From Rhytidiadelphus loreus (Eukaryota; Streptophyta; Bryopsida; Hypnales; Hylocomiaceae), in assembly GCA_947034895.1 (NCBI GenBank), contig OX344761.1, positions 29,214,863 through 29,278,862 on the forward strand: a stretch of 64,000 nucleotides of DNA, in the 5' to 3' direction. A model generated the notes under the pieces. It saw nothing but the letters and a program-made list of their open reading frames with translations, was not told where the DNA came from and did not search any database. Within the stretch, counting starts at the first letter, position 1; each line of letters starts with the position of its first letter. The translations under genes were made by a program, and so were the position numbers. Positions 50,145-61,978 of this stretch are shown piece after piece.

Positions 50145-51357
50145 ATCCATGACAAAAAAATTTCAATAAATGAAATTGGGACTACATTAAGTTGAGTTTA
50201 GAGGTTACAATCAATGTCTTGGATGATTGTGATGGAGTGATTAGGGACTATAATAGAAACTTCCACCTTTTGAGTGTAAATTCGTCATAAGAAGTGACTA
50301 TTTTAGGCCTTCATGTTGTGGTCAAGGTAAGATATATTGTGACTACTTTAGTTAGTTTTTTTCCATGGGGATTTGTCATTGTCAAGGTGAATGCATGGTT
50401 GAGTGGACCAAATGTGGCGGAAGTCCATATCCATATAACTCACTATAAGGCTAGTTAGAAAAACTTTGCATGAGGAAAATGAACACAATAACATGGAGAA
50501 AGACATATGGTGGTGTAGGATAAGCATTAGAAATAATCCTTTTAGAACCCTACAATGTGTCTTGCCAAAAATGATTAATAATATCATCCACTCATTTTGG
50601 TATCCTAAATCTTGAAAATGCCAACGGTTCAAAATTGATTCAATCTTCAATATTGATTTGAAGCCCATCTATAATTTTTGGTAACATTTAGGAATCTAAA
50701 TTTTTTTTTTGGGAAAACAAATTGTTTTAACTCTTTTATGGACTTTTTAAAATATGATTCAATTCAGACCCTAAAAAAGTCCATAATTTCTATTTTAAAA
50801 TCAATATCAAGTAAAGCAATATAATTTCTAGGCACCTCAATCTACTTTACAATATATGATGAGTCACTAATATAATAATAAGAATTTTTTCTTCATTAAA
50901 AAGACTCTTAAACAATGCCATATGGAGTTTTCTAAATTTATTTTGCAACTTTAAAAGTCAATAAGTCTTTATTTCAAGGAAAAAAACTTCTAAATAATTA
51001 CATAGTTGTCTTTGCATTCAAGTTGAAAATGTATGTTCAAATTTTTAGCTACAATGGTGTAGTGAGTTATCTACAATGTGGCTTGCATTCCAACCTTAAG
51101 CTCTTGCTGGAAAAAGCACTGTGACATGAAAAGTGGTCCACTCAACCGTGCTTTCACCCATCAACAATTCCAACATGTCTCTAGACCAATTCCTCTATAA
51201 ATGTGTCAATAGCGTGAGGGCATGTTTGAATCTATTGTTCCAAAATAAATGTTGCTTTAGGTGGGTAAGATGACCATTATGGATACACTTTTGTTGGTTT
51301 TGGGGTAGTTTAGAGACTCCTTTGGGCCAAATTAGACAACACACTCTATTATACAAA
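50145..51357. other. AT-rich intergenic DNA, no gene seen
   Basis: No coding frame with recognisable content is present; the longest frame (minus 50348-50668) has no domain features. Confidence 0.5.
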
Positions 51358-51366
51358 GTTTGGCAA

Positions 51367-54300
51367 CAGGGATGCTAGTATGTGAGCCTAAGAGTGTGAG
51401 CCTGTGAGCCTATGAGCCTATGAGCCTCCAATTTTTTTCTTCTATTTAGAAATTATAAATCCATTAGGGACCTATGACCGTAGAATTAGATGAGAGGATC
51501 TATAGTCCGACTAAACAACAAATGAATATGCTACTAATGATTTTGTACGAAAACATTGAACCACGGGCCTTTATATAAATTTAAAGGATGAAAATGGTCC
51601 ACCTATTTTATTTTATTTTCTTAACTATGCTTTAAATTTTTTAGAAATATCTTGAATATGAAAAATATAAAATGAACATAGTAGATATATATTATACACC
51701 AAATAAATGTATTAAGCCTTAATATTCTAAATGACCATTTTGCTAATTGATGCCCTTTTTTTTTAACTATCTTTATTTAAATTTTATTTATTTATTAAAT
51801 AAAAAACATTTATAATAAATAGAAGACATGATTAATTCAATGGTGGTAGTTTAATTGAATTTTAAGTTAAAGTTTTAGGCATTGAATGAAATTGTTGCTA
51901 CATCATATAGAGGTAAATTCAATTTGAGAAACAAGACAACAGAAATTAAATATCAAATCATGAAAATAAAGCGATTAATGGCTGGAGGTAGTAAGGTGAA
52001 AAATTTCAGCATGCAATATATGGATTTTACTATAAGTGAAAGATAAGATTAGTGAAAAATAATTATTTTGAAGTATGCGAAAAAATAAATAAAATGAAGA
52101 GAAGAAATTGTCGAATTCAGAAAGAATTAATTGAGCAAATTGTTGTAAGAATTTTTTTTTTTTAATACAAGTCGAAATGTTCAAAAGACCATGTACAATC
52201 AAATAAATTCTTGATGAATATCTAAAGGAAATTTTACAATGATACTTTGTGAGAATGGAGGGTAAAGAGGTGGTTTTATAATGAAATCCATTGTTCCTTA
52301 TGAACCTTCAAAGGATATGGGATAATTTGAAGATTGAACTCCTACTAATCTTAAAGATTAATATATCCCACATGCGTTGCTTCACCTCCTACCATCCAAT
52401 TTGTATAAAGGTCTTATCTTCCTCATTTTTAGAAATATCCAAATAAGTGACTCTTGAGGCATTGTGGTGAACATTTTGGATTTTATTCAATATAATGTTG
52501 AATTTTCAAAATATTCAACATGAAAGTGCCAACCTTGTCCTTCACTTATGGTAGTATGTAGAAAAAAAATTGTGGTCTTGAAAACCCCAGCTGTTAACGG
52601 CGGGGGTAACAAGGTCCATTAAAGAAGTGAAGTTGGATCTTCTCAAAGCATAGCCGTTAATGGCGGGGGTAGCAAGGTCCATAAAAAAAAAAAAAGGTTG
52701 CATCCCCAAACCCCCTGCCGTTAACGGCGGGGGGTAACAAGGCTCATTAAAAAAACAAAGTTGTATCTCCAACCCCCCGCCGTTAACGGCGAGGGGTACA
52801 TAGCAAGGGCCATAAAAAAAACAAAGTTGAATCCTCTAAAAGCACAGTTGTTAACGACAGGGGGTAGCAAGGTCCATCAAAGAAACAAAGTTGAATCCTC
52901 TAATAGCACAGCCATTAACAGCGGGAGATAACAAGGGCCATCGAAGAAGCAAAGGTGGATCCTCTAAAAGTGCAGCCATTAACAGCAGGGGGTAGCAAGG
53001 TCCATCGAAGAAACAAAGTTGGATCCTCTAATAGCACAGCCATTAACAGCGGGAGATAACAAGGGCCATCGAAGAAACAAAGGTGGATCCTCTAAAAGTG
53101 CAGCCATTAACAGCAGGGGGTAATAAGGTCCACCGAAGAAGCAAAATTGGATCCTCTAAAAGCACAGCTGTTAACGGTGGGGGGTAGTAAGGTCCATCGA
53201 AGAAGCGAAGTTGGATCCTCTAAAAGCGCAACCATTAATGGCGGGGGATAGCAAGGTTCATCGAAGAAGCGAAGTTGAATCCTCTAAAAGCGCAGCTCTT
53301 AACGGCGGAGGGTAGCAAAGAATATATGAACTACAATGTTTGACTAAATCCTAATATTTGTTGCCCTAAATTGCAACCTTGAAAATTGCATTTGTCAACG
53401 GCTGGGGGTAGCAAGGCACGTTAAAATCTTTGAAATTTAAACATTTCAAGTTAAATTTCAAGATGCTATTGTAGTTTTGAGGTCATAAATGACTCAATAT
53501 GCATCCGTTTTTTATATGCTATATACCGTTGGAATCGTGCTTCCAAAGTGCACAAAATGATATAAAGTTTCAAAAAAATTCTTTAACAAAAAATTACATA
53601 TACATTCAAAGTTAATATCAATTGGGATAATTATTTCCTTACTGTTTTGTTTGAACTTCTAGCATGTAGGTGCTATTATTATATTTTTTTTGGTACAAAC
53701 CCTAACTAGAAGGTTTATAATATTACACTTTGCAATTTTCCATGAACTTATACTTGTCTTCATTATGGAAATATAAATGAGGCCTCTATTGGAAAACATG
53801 ACATGTATATAAACTACAAACACGTTTATTATATCTTTCATTATTTGTGTAAATTTGATTATAAGATAGACACATTCATCTATGCTCCTACCTTCAGCTT
53901 GGATGAAGTTAAGCAAGTAATTGTTGCTGCCAAAATCATCAAGACGTGCGAGTATTCAAGTTAGTTGGTAGATAATAGCATGATATGAAGTAGATACCTA
54001 GTATCAATATATTTTCTTTAAAATCTCTAAATTCGAGTAAGAAAGTATTATTTTCATATTCCAATATGTATTCTTTGTTGCAATGAAAAAATATTTTATT
54101 ATGTACACAATGCTCTACATCCTACAATATTTTCACTGCATTTTTTTTTTTTTATCTTTAGAATTCACTGTAAATTATATGTATTCTCACTTGATCAATC
54201 CACTATCAAACAACCTCTTAGAATGTAATATAAATTTCAAAACATGCAATAGCACCAACTTCCCAAGCTTTTAGATATAAAATCCATAGGCATAGGTCCC

Positions 54301-54478
54301 ATGGTAATAGGTCATTTTTTTTTCTAGACATAGCAATTTTGGTGGAAAAAAAATCAGTCTTTTAACTTTTTAACCAAAAATATTTACAAATTACATCATA
54401 TTTTACATTTCTAGGCTCTAGGCTCACACAATCCCTGCTCACCGCTCTTAGGCTCACGCTCACACTCTAGCGACGTTG
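51367..54478. mobile_element. 3.1-kb Mutator-like nonautonomous element with 9-bp target duplication
   Basis: The left end CAGGGATGCTAGTATGTGAG and the right end (other strand) CAACGTCGCTAGAGTGTGAG start long imperfect inverted repeats that continue through GAGCCTAAGAG and multiple GTGAGC/CTATGAGCC decamers. The flanks carry the identical nine bases GTTTGGCAA (51358-51366 and 54479-54487). A 9-bp duplication with long inverted repeats is the pattern of Mutator-like elements. The interior has no transposase and contains the 64-bp minisatellite at 52590-53310. Similar end motifs occur near 11893 and 29170. Confidence 0.8.
52575..53310. repeat. 64-bp minisatellite, about 12 units, with GTTAAC palindromes
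   Basis: A unit of about 62-68 bp, settling to exactly 64 bp, repeats about 12 times. Each unit has the order: GC-rich block with a GTTAAC-type core (best form CGCCGTTAACGGCG), GGGGGTAGCAAGGTCCAT, CGAAGAAGCAAAGTTGGATCC, TCTAAAAGC. The cores start near 52593, 52656, 52720, 52782, 52850, 52914, 52978, 53042, 53106, 53170, 53234 and 53298. Early units have the full palindrome; later ones read CCATTAACAG or similar. A lone degenerate unit follows at about 53395. The array is far more GC-rich than its surroundings. Confidence 0.9.
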
Positions 54479-54487
54479 GTTTGGCAA

Positions 54488-55890
54488 TAAAACACCCTAC
54501 AATGAACTCTTTACAAATTATATTTTTGTTACTTAAGGTTTGTTTTTTAATATGAGAGACATGTGCATGGATGTTTTCTACATGTCTATGTAGTTGGATT
54601 TCAAAAATTCATCACCAATGTTCTTCAATCAATTATCATGTAAAACTATGAATATTAAATGAAATTTTTTGCCAAAAATGGGGATTTGCTTCTGTATAAC
54701 TGAAATTTGATATGTTTGATTGGGATCGCATGAGAATGCAATGATAATTATGTTGACAATTAAAATTCACATTGTGCACTATTATTTGAAAGCCTCAAGT
54801 AGACAGTTTGTAAGATTATTGTACCCGACTATACATATGGGCTAGGGTTCTAATTTTTGGTGGACCTTGTAAGTTTATGGAGCTGTCAATATATTAGATA
54901 ACCAATGAGGCACGGTAGCTGTGAGTACTTTATCATACATAACTGGTCGTTTACTTTTTAATTACAACCTTTGATCTTTATAATCCAAGGGCGTAAAATA
55001 CAAATTCTTAGGAAAGAAGGTTATGAGTTGCAATTTGTGATGGCAATAGCTTGCCAATGGCATACGACCACAGTAATCTTGAAAAGTCAACAACCAATTA
55101 TGTGCAACGAGCGACTGTTCACACCTGGAAACTTCAAAAGTTCATCTGTACACACCATAAAGATTGTAGTTTTGTGATTATGTTGATTTTCAGTTGGTTT
55201 TGAAGATTTTGAAAAATTTGAAGTATGCAAGAGCAAAGATTTTGGATCGACTTTGACAAAAATACAGGTGGTGTGCTTGTATTTTCGTCATACCCAATGC
55301 TTTGAAAACTTGAAAATTAGCTTGTTAGTCTTTGAAGTCTTCACTTCATGTCAGCAACTGATGAATACAACAAGGAGGATGCCAAAAGGTGCGAGTCAGT
55401 TACATTGGTAGCTGTAGCCTCACTTTATATGTTTCAAAACAAGATTTTCTGTTTCTTGACTTCAAGAATTCTCCCACCTTGCTAAGTGTCAAAAGTCTTC
55501 TCGCAATGAAATGTTCCAACTTTGTCAAGAGTTTCTGGCATCTCCTTCTAAATATTGATTTCTCTTGGAATTCCGAGTGACGGCTTCTAATTTTGCTCCG
55601 GCACAAAATGAAATCCCCACTCTGCATATTTTGACCACCCTGGCCTTACGTACTTCAGTTCACGCAGCATCATTCTAAGATTCCTTGCAGTGATTAAGAT
55701 GTAGTTGGACACCCCTGGAATGTTCCAATAAAATGTTCTTGCAGGACCTCAAATGACATGGCACTGTCGCTATGTTTCAAAGCTTACTGGCTTGAAGGTC
55801 ACCTCGTATGTTTGAAATCAATGCATTGTGATTGTGAATCGATCTCTCATTGGAAGCATATTTGGATGTTCACTCAGCTTCATTACTTCG
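54488..55890. other. Intergenic DNA and probable 5' flank of the gene at 55921
   Basis: Composition rises towards the gene. A probable splice acceptor (ttacttcgcag, near 55893) lies just upstream of the start codon, suggesting a 5' UTR intron. Short frames at 55389-55580 and 55400-55627 are unassigned. Confidence 0.4.
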
Positions 55891-55920
55891 CAGAGAATTG
55901 TTGTTAGTAGAGTTCCGACG

Positions 55921-57731
55921 ATGAGGTTATCCAAGTGTCCACCTCTGCCACCGAAGAAGCCAATTCCAAATCAGTGTGACCAAATCACCGGGAAGCCCAA
56001 ATATGTGGATCCAGCCCATCGGAGCTGCGTCCCTGGCTTCAAAGCGGCCGGCTTCACTCCCAAGAATAAGTTTGACAAGTACAATGGACGAACCCACAAC
56101 TGCATTGCAGCAGTCACAACTTACAGTGGCGAACGCTACGGGGTACTGGTCTCACTGCAGCATGATCACCGTTTCAAGCTTTGAAACGATAAAAGATATC
56201 AGAAACGTATAATTATGTCAGAAAACATGGAAAGTCTCAGAAGAATGTATTGCTTTTCCATCTCTCAGATGATTGTTTCTTCCATTTTGAACTTTGGTAA
56301 TGTATCGAGTTTGTTATGCTATTGGGTTGTTGGCAACAGTACATGCATCCTCACAAGATGACCGGCTACAAGGCTGGAAATGCTTACGGTAAAACTCCAC
56401 TCTTCGATGGGCTCACGTAAGTTATGCATCATTCTCTCAAGTTTGGTATTTGAATTCTTCTTTCTAGTAGGGACTGAAAATTGCAGGGTTTGCAATCCAT
56501 TTAGATATATTTTGGAAATTTGAAACTTCATAAATATGGAATCCTAATTATGGAATCAGTTCGTAATGCGCTTAGGGAGCTTTCTGTGCTTTCCAAGCTA
56601 TGTGCATGATCCCAATAATCTTAAGAAGACCTTCCTATGACGACGATTGTGAATGCGATGTTTGTCTAAAATTTCTTTGAAATGCTCTCGAAGAAATTGA
56701 TAAAAACACTGCAAATAATTGACTGGTGCAATTCTCTGTATAGGACACGTGTTGTTTGTCTGTCTACGATTACGAACTAATGACTGAGCGTGCTCACCGA
56801 TCGACACCGTGCAGTATTAACAATTATTTCGACCACAAAATCAGAAAGGTTGGTGAAGAGATGGACCACGCGCACAAGAAATTGTGTGCGTATGATCCCA
56901 ATGCCAATCGAAACAAGCCACGAGCCTTTTCTCACAACACGGTTGGATTGCATACCTTCGATCGTCGAAATGCGAGTTATATAAGGTGATTAAAAAGTAA
57001 CTGCAAAGCTCTGAAAGTGCTATTTTGTAATCATCAATGGATGATGGATGTGTATGAAAGCTTATATATTACTAGGATTACATTTCTTCGTGTGTCCATC
57101 CAAGATGCATTCAACAGTGATAGAGGTTCAATGTGCTCGATCGATAAGCAGTAGTGGCTGAACATGAGCTCTGTGCATTCAATTGCAAGTAAAGCAGAGC
57201 CTCTGAGACTGCAAGTTGTAAGTAGAATTCATGAAATTGCTGTTGGTGATCACTATCTTCAGATGGAACTGATTTGCTTTGAATTTTTCCTAATACTCGG
57301 GAGGTTGCTTCTTGTTACAGATTGGAAAGTGGAGATAAGAAAGATTTGAAAACACCATTAAGCACACACCAAAGATTTCATGTGCTTCCGAGGAGCATGA
57401 CTGGGTTGTCCAATCCTGGCATATTTTCTGGTAGTGTATATCCGTGCCTTTTGAATCTACTGCTAGCTTACATAATTTGACGAAACGAAATCAAACGTAT
57501 ATCGGCAAGTTCATGAATCCAATTTGAAGAATCTTCTAGTCAGTCTCTACAATTTGTTTGTTTTCTCCGTCCATTTCAGCTCACAAGTTAACAACGCGTC
57601 TGTCATTCATTTTATGCAGAGAAGACGGTGCTGATGCACAAGCACCAAATGGGAGAATAAGTGTGCACAACAAAGAAGACTTAGTTATCCTTGACGTTAC
57701 ACATCCATTTGTCGTTTTGACCAGGAGATAG
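55921..57731 (+). CDS. Unrecognised 193-residue protein, four exons; possibly axonemal
   Basis: Exons 55921-56142, 56340-56416, 56815-56985 and 57620-57731 join in phase (582 nt). The second intron uses an acceptor at 56814, preceded by a good branch-point context (ctaatgac). The upstream alternative at 56743 would put the frame into a stop. The protein is basic, tyrosine- and asparagine-rich and has no signal peptide or membrane segment: KCPPLPPKKPIPNQCD, PKYVDPAHRSCVPGFKAAGF, YMHPHKMTGYKAGNAYGK, YFDHKIRKVGEEMDHAHKKL, NTVGLHTFDRR, LVILDVTHPFVVLTRR. Short, proline/tyrosine/glycine-punctuated proteins of this size are common among ciliary microtubule inner proteins, and seed-free plants make flagellate sperm; that is only a hypothesis. 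I do not recognise a named family. Confidence 0.65.
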
Positions 57732-58109
57732 CCAGACTGAAAGGATCATGCTTGGCGAATACATTCAGTCAAATAGATCGTGATTCATTCACATATGAGT
57801 AACAAACAATATGTATGAAATTACAATAATTGCACTGGCTGGTTAATGTATTACTACCGTACCAGAAATCATTTTTAATTCAAAATTCCAAAATCTTTCA
57901 ACTCCCATCGCCACTAATTAAACTCTACTCGTGCGGCCAAAATGGACTTGAGAATGAATCACATCAAAAAGATCCAAAAGAACTCAATCCACTGACATAC
58001 TGTAGATGACAACATCATCGAATTTGAATGAAATTCTAACTAACCAGACTTAGTAACATGAGTCAATCTAGGATTTTATTTGAATTTAAAGGCAAGCCTT
58101 GTTGGGATT

Positions 58110-58806
58110 GCCATTCCTTAGCCCGCACAGCATGGAGGAACCCGAAGCAAGAATGGTATAGTACAGTACAACTGTGCAGATGGAAACCTGCAGCATTTCA
58201 ATCCTTCAGATATTGCACAGGGACTCACGGTGGATTCAGATTGCATTGAACTCATAAATGACTATCTCTTTGTGTTGCACAAAGAAGCGCCTCCAGGCTC
58301 TACAAATCTGATGCAGGATGGTGAGAGTAATTCTGGAAAGTATTGCATTTCAGAGTTTCATCTGCTCGAGAAGGCAACTGCTTGGGTGAAATTGAGAGTG
58401 CACGAGTGTGACCCGAGCTTCTAAGACTCTCATGAGGAGGAAGATAAACTGAATCTTCTGGCTTGCAACGGGTTCTTACTTGTGCATTCTGGGGATTATG
58501 ATCGTGTCTGGCTATAGATACAATTTGTCAACATGTGCATGCGTGGCGCAGACTTCGAATTGCCATGTTACAGCAATCTGGTGTTGTGCGAGATCAGTTG
58601 GAGTGCTCTCCCTTAGGTCACTCAGATTATCACTACATAGGTACATTTTGTCCTTTTTTGATAGTGAATTTTTGTAGAGGAAGTAGTGATCCCTCCTACG
58701 GAATTAGATCCTTCTTCCCGAAGCTTACTGTGTCCAAGACTGGATTTTGTCTCAATGGTTCTGGATTCGTGAAGCTAAACGATTGTACATTTTCGGAACA
58801 TGCTTG
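58110..58806 (+). pseudogene. Broken coding remnant, possibly F-box/kelch-type
   Basis: One plus-strand frame can be followed through stops: NGIVQYNCADGNLQHF, ELINDYLFVLHKEAPPGS, CISEFHLLEKATAWVKLRV, a stop at about 58422, then KLNLLACNGFLLV and DYDRVWL, another stop, and a further segment to 58806 (SKTGFCLNGSGFVKL). The alternating short strands with tryptophans and 'LLEKATAWVKL' recall the C-terminal beta-propeller or associated domain of plant F-box proteins. Two or more in-frame stops and no start make it a relic. The family call is weak. Confidence 0.35.
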
Positions 58807-58849
58807 AGTGGCTGCAGCAAGTCCCAACGCCCTCGAGAACATACATTTT

Positions 58850-60599
58850 CTTGCAAAATCTTGAGCTCAACTCAGAGAAAGAGACCAAATGCTGAAAGCG
58901 TTCTATAATAAAATCTGATTTTTTATGACAACGAGGGATAATGTGTCACTCCATTAATGGTGCATATTTTGTACTTGACTTGGGCGGATATGGGTTCATT
59001 AGGGAACGTTTATTACTCTAGTCTACTGATGTTTTTGTAATTTCAGATTGATTACTTCAAAAATTTACAAAAATTACAGTTTTAATTGGAAAATTATAAT
59101 TCCACTTGGGTTTGCTTCGTGAAACAAGCGCACACCTCTGAAAAATATGTGCCCCTATAGGAATTGGCCTCAAGATATTCAGATTGCAAATCAGGAGGGT
59201 GATAGGTAGTTCTACCTTATGTAAGTTTTGCTTGGGTAATGTTGGGAGCCCAAAGAGGGTTCCAGATTCTTCAAGTGATGTTTTTTGAATACCAAATGAT
59301 TAAATTTTGAAGCTTTGAAGCTTTGAATATAAGTGCTAAGCAAAACTCACTTGAGGTTTTCATGAATTGAAGTTGTTCATTTTAGACAAGGATATATAGG
59401 GGTTGATGGAAGAAGAAATTCATAAACTAGATGAAAGGTAGGAAGGCCCCAATCCCCCTACCAATCCAAGCAACTAGGAATGGTCCCATATTAGTTATGC
59501 ATTCAATTGAAACATGCATAAATAGTAGGCTCAATCAAGTAATTATTAAGTGGCAAGAACAAAGGAGAGAGATAGTGACTTCAATAGAACCCTCTATTTT
59601 TGGATGTATAACCATAAAAAAAAAGTGAATATTTTTTAGTGCAATGACAAGTGTCATTTTTACAAAAATGTTGTAAGCATTTTAGGTTTGTAATATGACC
59701 ATTATGGATACATGTTATGTTAGTTTTGAAGGGGTCTACCAACTCCTTTGGGCTATTGGAGAAACACACTTCAAAATACAAGAATGCATTAAAATTTGTA
59801 CTTTGAGGGAAAAAGGTGATTGCAAGAAACAATTGTCCTTTATATTGTCCCATTGGCTTTGGACATGTGTTTTTTTGCTCATAATTTTTGCATAATATGT
59901 CAATTTTACATGAAATTTGAAATGAAGGTACATATGGTAGTTTTAGACATTGAGTAATTTTTGTATTTAAAAAAAATCATTTTAATATTTTTAAACAACC
60001 CCCGATTGAATGTCTACCTTGACCAATTTGGAGAGGAGGCGTAATATTGTTTTTGACCCTAAAAATGAAAATTTGAAACTCAAAATTCAAATTCAAGGAC
60101 TTCTACTAAATTTATACAAGCTCATAAAGGGATTTTTTAAAATATTAAACTTTCCACCGTCCACATGTGCTCTAAGTACACTCCCTTTGTGCAAGTGCAA
60201 AGAATACAATTTTAATTTCCAAAGATGAAAATAGTTGAAAAAAAAACCCTTCAAGTTAGGAAAAGTAAATTATTTTATTTTATTTTTAAATTTTATATTC
60301 ACTATTTTCTAAAAATCAAACATCAAAGTGTACATTTTTTGGCATTTTCCATCATCCTTTTTTTGTACATAACTTTTAGAGATAGAATTTTCCAATTCTG
60401 AGTTTTTAGAGACATACTATTTTCAATGCTTTGTAAATTATCCATATGTTATTTTATTTTCAGAAAAATATATTCAAAAGTCACAATTTTCACTAAAATA
60501 GGCCATTTTGAGACAAAAATGGCAAGTATTTTTTGCAACTACCTAGAACTACAATCTAAATTACTATTATCTTCCTTTATATTTGATACATTGGAGTTT
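58850..60599. other. AT-rich intergenic DNA, no gene seen
   Basis: Only short frames are present (for example plus 59695-59895, plus 60010-60228), without recognisable features. No element termini were identified. Confidence 0.5.
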
Positions 60600-61939
60600 T
60601 GTTAGAATATGTGTCTAGGAGTATGATTCTCCTTTGAGTCTACAACAATCTTCTTTGAGACACGATGTCTCTACATAGTAAGTTGGAAATTCAAGATCGT
60701 GCAATCATTAGTGAATTTTGCTTTGCTTTGGGAGGACCAAGGATTTGGCAGGAATTAAGCGAAGAAGATGACTATTAAAACCTAGACAATATACATCTAC
60801 AAAGTGTTAAAGTAGGTAGGTATAGTGCTTTGTTTTTTATTTTATTTATCTTTATAGTTTGGTAGTTGTTTTGGTAAAGGAGTTTGTGTACTAGTGTGGA
60901 AAGAAAGTCTGTTGAGAGATTGAAGGGTATAGTTTTGGTGTGAAGGAGCAAAGTGGCGGTTGGTGTGGACTTTATAAGTCCACTGAATCTCATCTAACTA
61001 TCCATAATTGAGTGGTCATATGAGATGTCTAAAGATTAGATGGATTCAAACTCATAGATTTTTCAACTTGAGTTATAAAAGGAGTTATTATTGTTTACTG
61101 TAACATTGAACCCCGGGGAGGACACTCCCTATGTTTTAGCAACCTACGTGCGGCGGAAAAAGTAAAACAAGTAATACACCTTAAAATTTAATTTCTTTTT
61201 CAAAAAAAAAATTATGGATAGATTTTACTACTTTAGAAGTTTATGTTTTGAATTATTGGTATTTTTTTGTGCTAATAGTAATTAGTTATAAATTTTTGAA
61301 GAAAAAAGATACACTGTAAAGCTGAAAATAACTTTCACACCTCTATATTATATAAGAAAAAAAATTTGAAAAATGAAAAAAAATTTATATAGAATAGCTT
61401 TCTATTGAAAGTTTATTTTGGTTGAATATTGATGCAATAGTCATCTTCATGTGAGCTCTATAAATATTTTAGTTGGAGAACATGCCATTTTAGTTCATTT
61501 TTCAACCCTTTCTAGACAATATATCTTATGTTATTTGGAATTGAATTTTTTGTCAATAGAAACCTTTAGTCATTGTTAAACAAAGCTCAAAATTTTAGAA
61601 TGAAATTATAGTTTATTCAAGGTGAATTACATGTATTACTTTTTCCACCGCCGCACGTAGGTACCCCAAATGTAGTGAGAGTGTCCTCCCCTAGCATTGA
61701 ACACAAATAACTATCACAAGCAAGAGATACAATCATATTGCAAAATAGAGTGACAATAACGGTAAAAGATTATTCACTAAATGAAGGAGCTACCTTGTAA
61801 ACTAGAAGAAACTCTATTATATGAAAGGTCATCCTATGTTAGTTTAAAATGTCATGTCTTTATATATTAAGCATAGTACAATGACCTATTAATATAGAAA
61901 ATATATATCCATTAATATAATTAATATATTTTATCTTCA
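60600..61939 (+). mobile_element. 5' LTR of a copia element, split by a MITE
   Basis: The LTR is proposed to start at TGTTAGAATATGTG (60600), a typical copia LTR opening, and to end at CTTCA (61939), ten bases before a degenerate primer-binding site. Subtracting the 583-bp insertion and its 8-bp duplication leaves about 750 bp. The left border is less certain than the right because the matching 3' LTR is not in the window. Confidence 0.5.
61112..61694. mobile_element. Element family C, copy 3 (inverted), inserted in the copia LTR
   Basis: The ends, CCCGGGGAGGACACTC and on the other strand CTAGGGGAGGACACTC, begin inverted repeats of about 70 bp that share ACCTACGTGCGGCGG. Identical eight-base flanks CATTGAAC lie at 61104-61111 and 61695-61702. 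The interior is the reverse complement of family C (for example 'cattttagttcatttttcaa'), more diverged than copies 1 and 2 are from each other. There is no coding capacity. Confidence 0.85.
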
Positions 61940-61948
61940 ATCCTAAGA

Positions 61949-61960
61949 TGGTATCAAAGT
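61949..61960 (+). other. Degenerate primer-binding site (initiator tRNA-Met type)
   Basis: TGGTATCAAAGT matches the usual copia primer-binding site TGGTATCAGAGC at ten of twelve positions. It is correctly placed a few bases after the LTR end and about 300 bp before gag-like sequence. Confidence 0.65.
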
Positions 61961-61978
61961 TCAATTGCAAAATAATTC

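Noticed and set aside
52542..52772. 76-residue minus-strand frame with repeated 'FMDLATPAVNG' text
   Set aside because: It is produced by translation of the minisatellite; repeat units lose frame and no start or splice context exists.
52575..53310. CRISPR-like or coding array
   Set aside because: Units are contiguous 64-mers without unique spacers, the host is a plant, and the open frames through the array change sense between units.
60010..60228. 72-residue frame near 60 kb as a gene
   Set aside because: It is AT-rich, low in complexity, with no homology or splice context; similar frames occur by chance throughout the AT-rich DNA.
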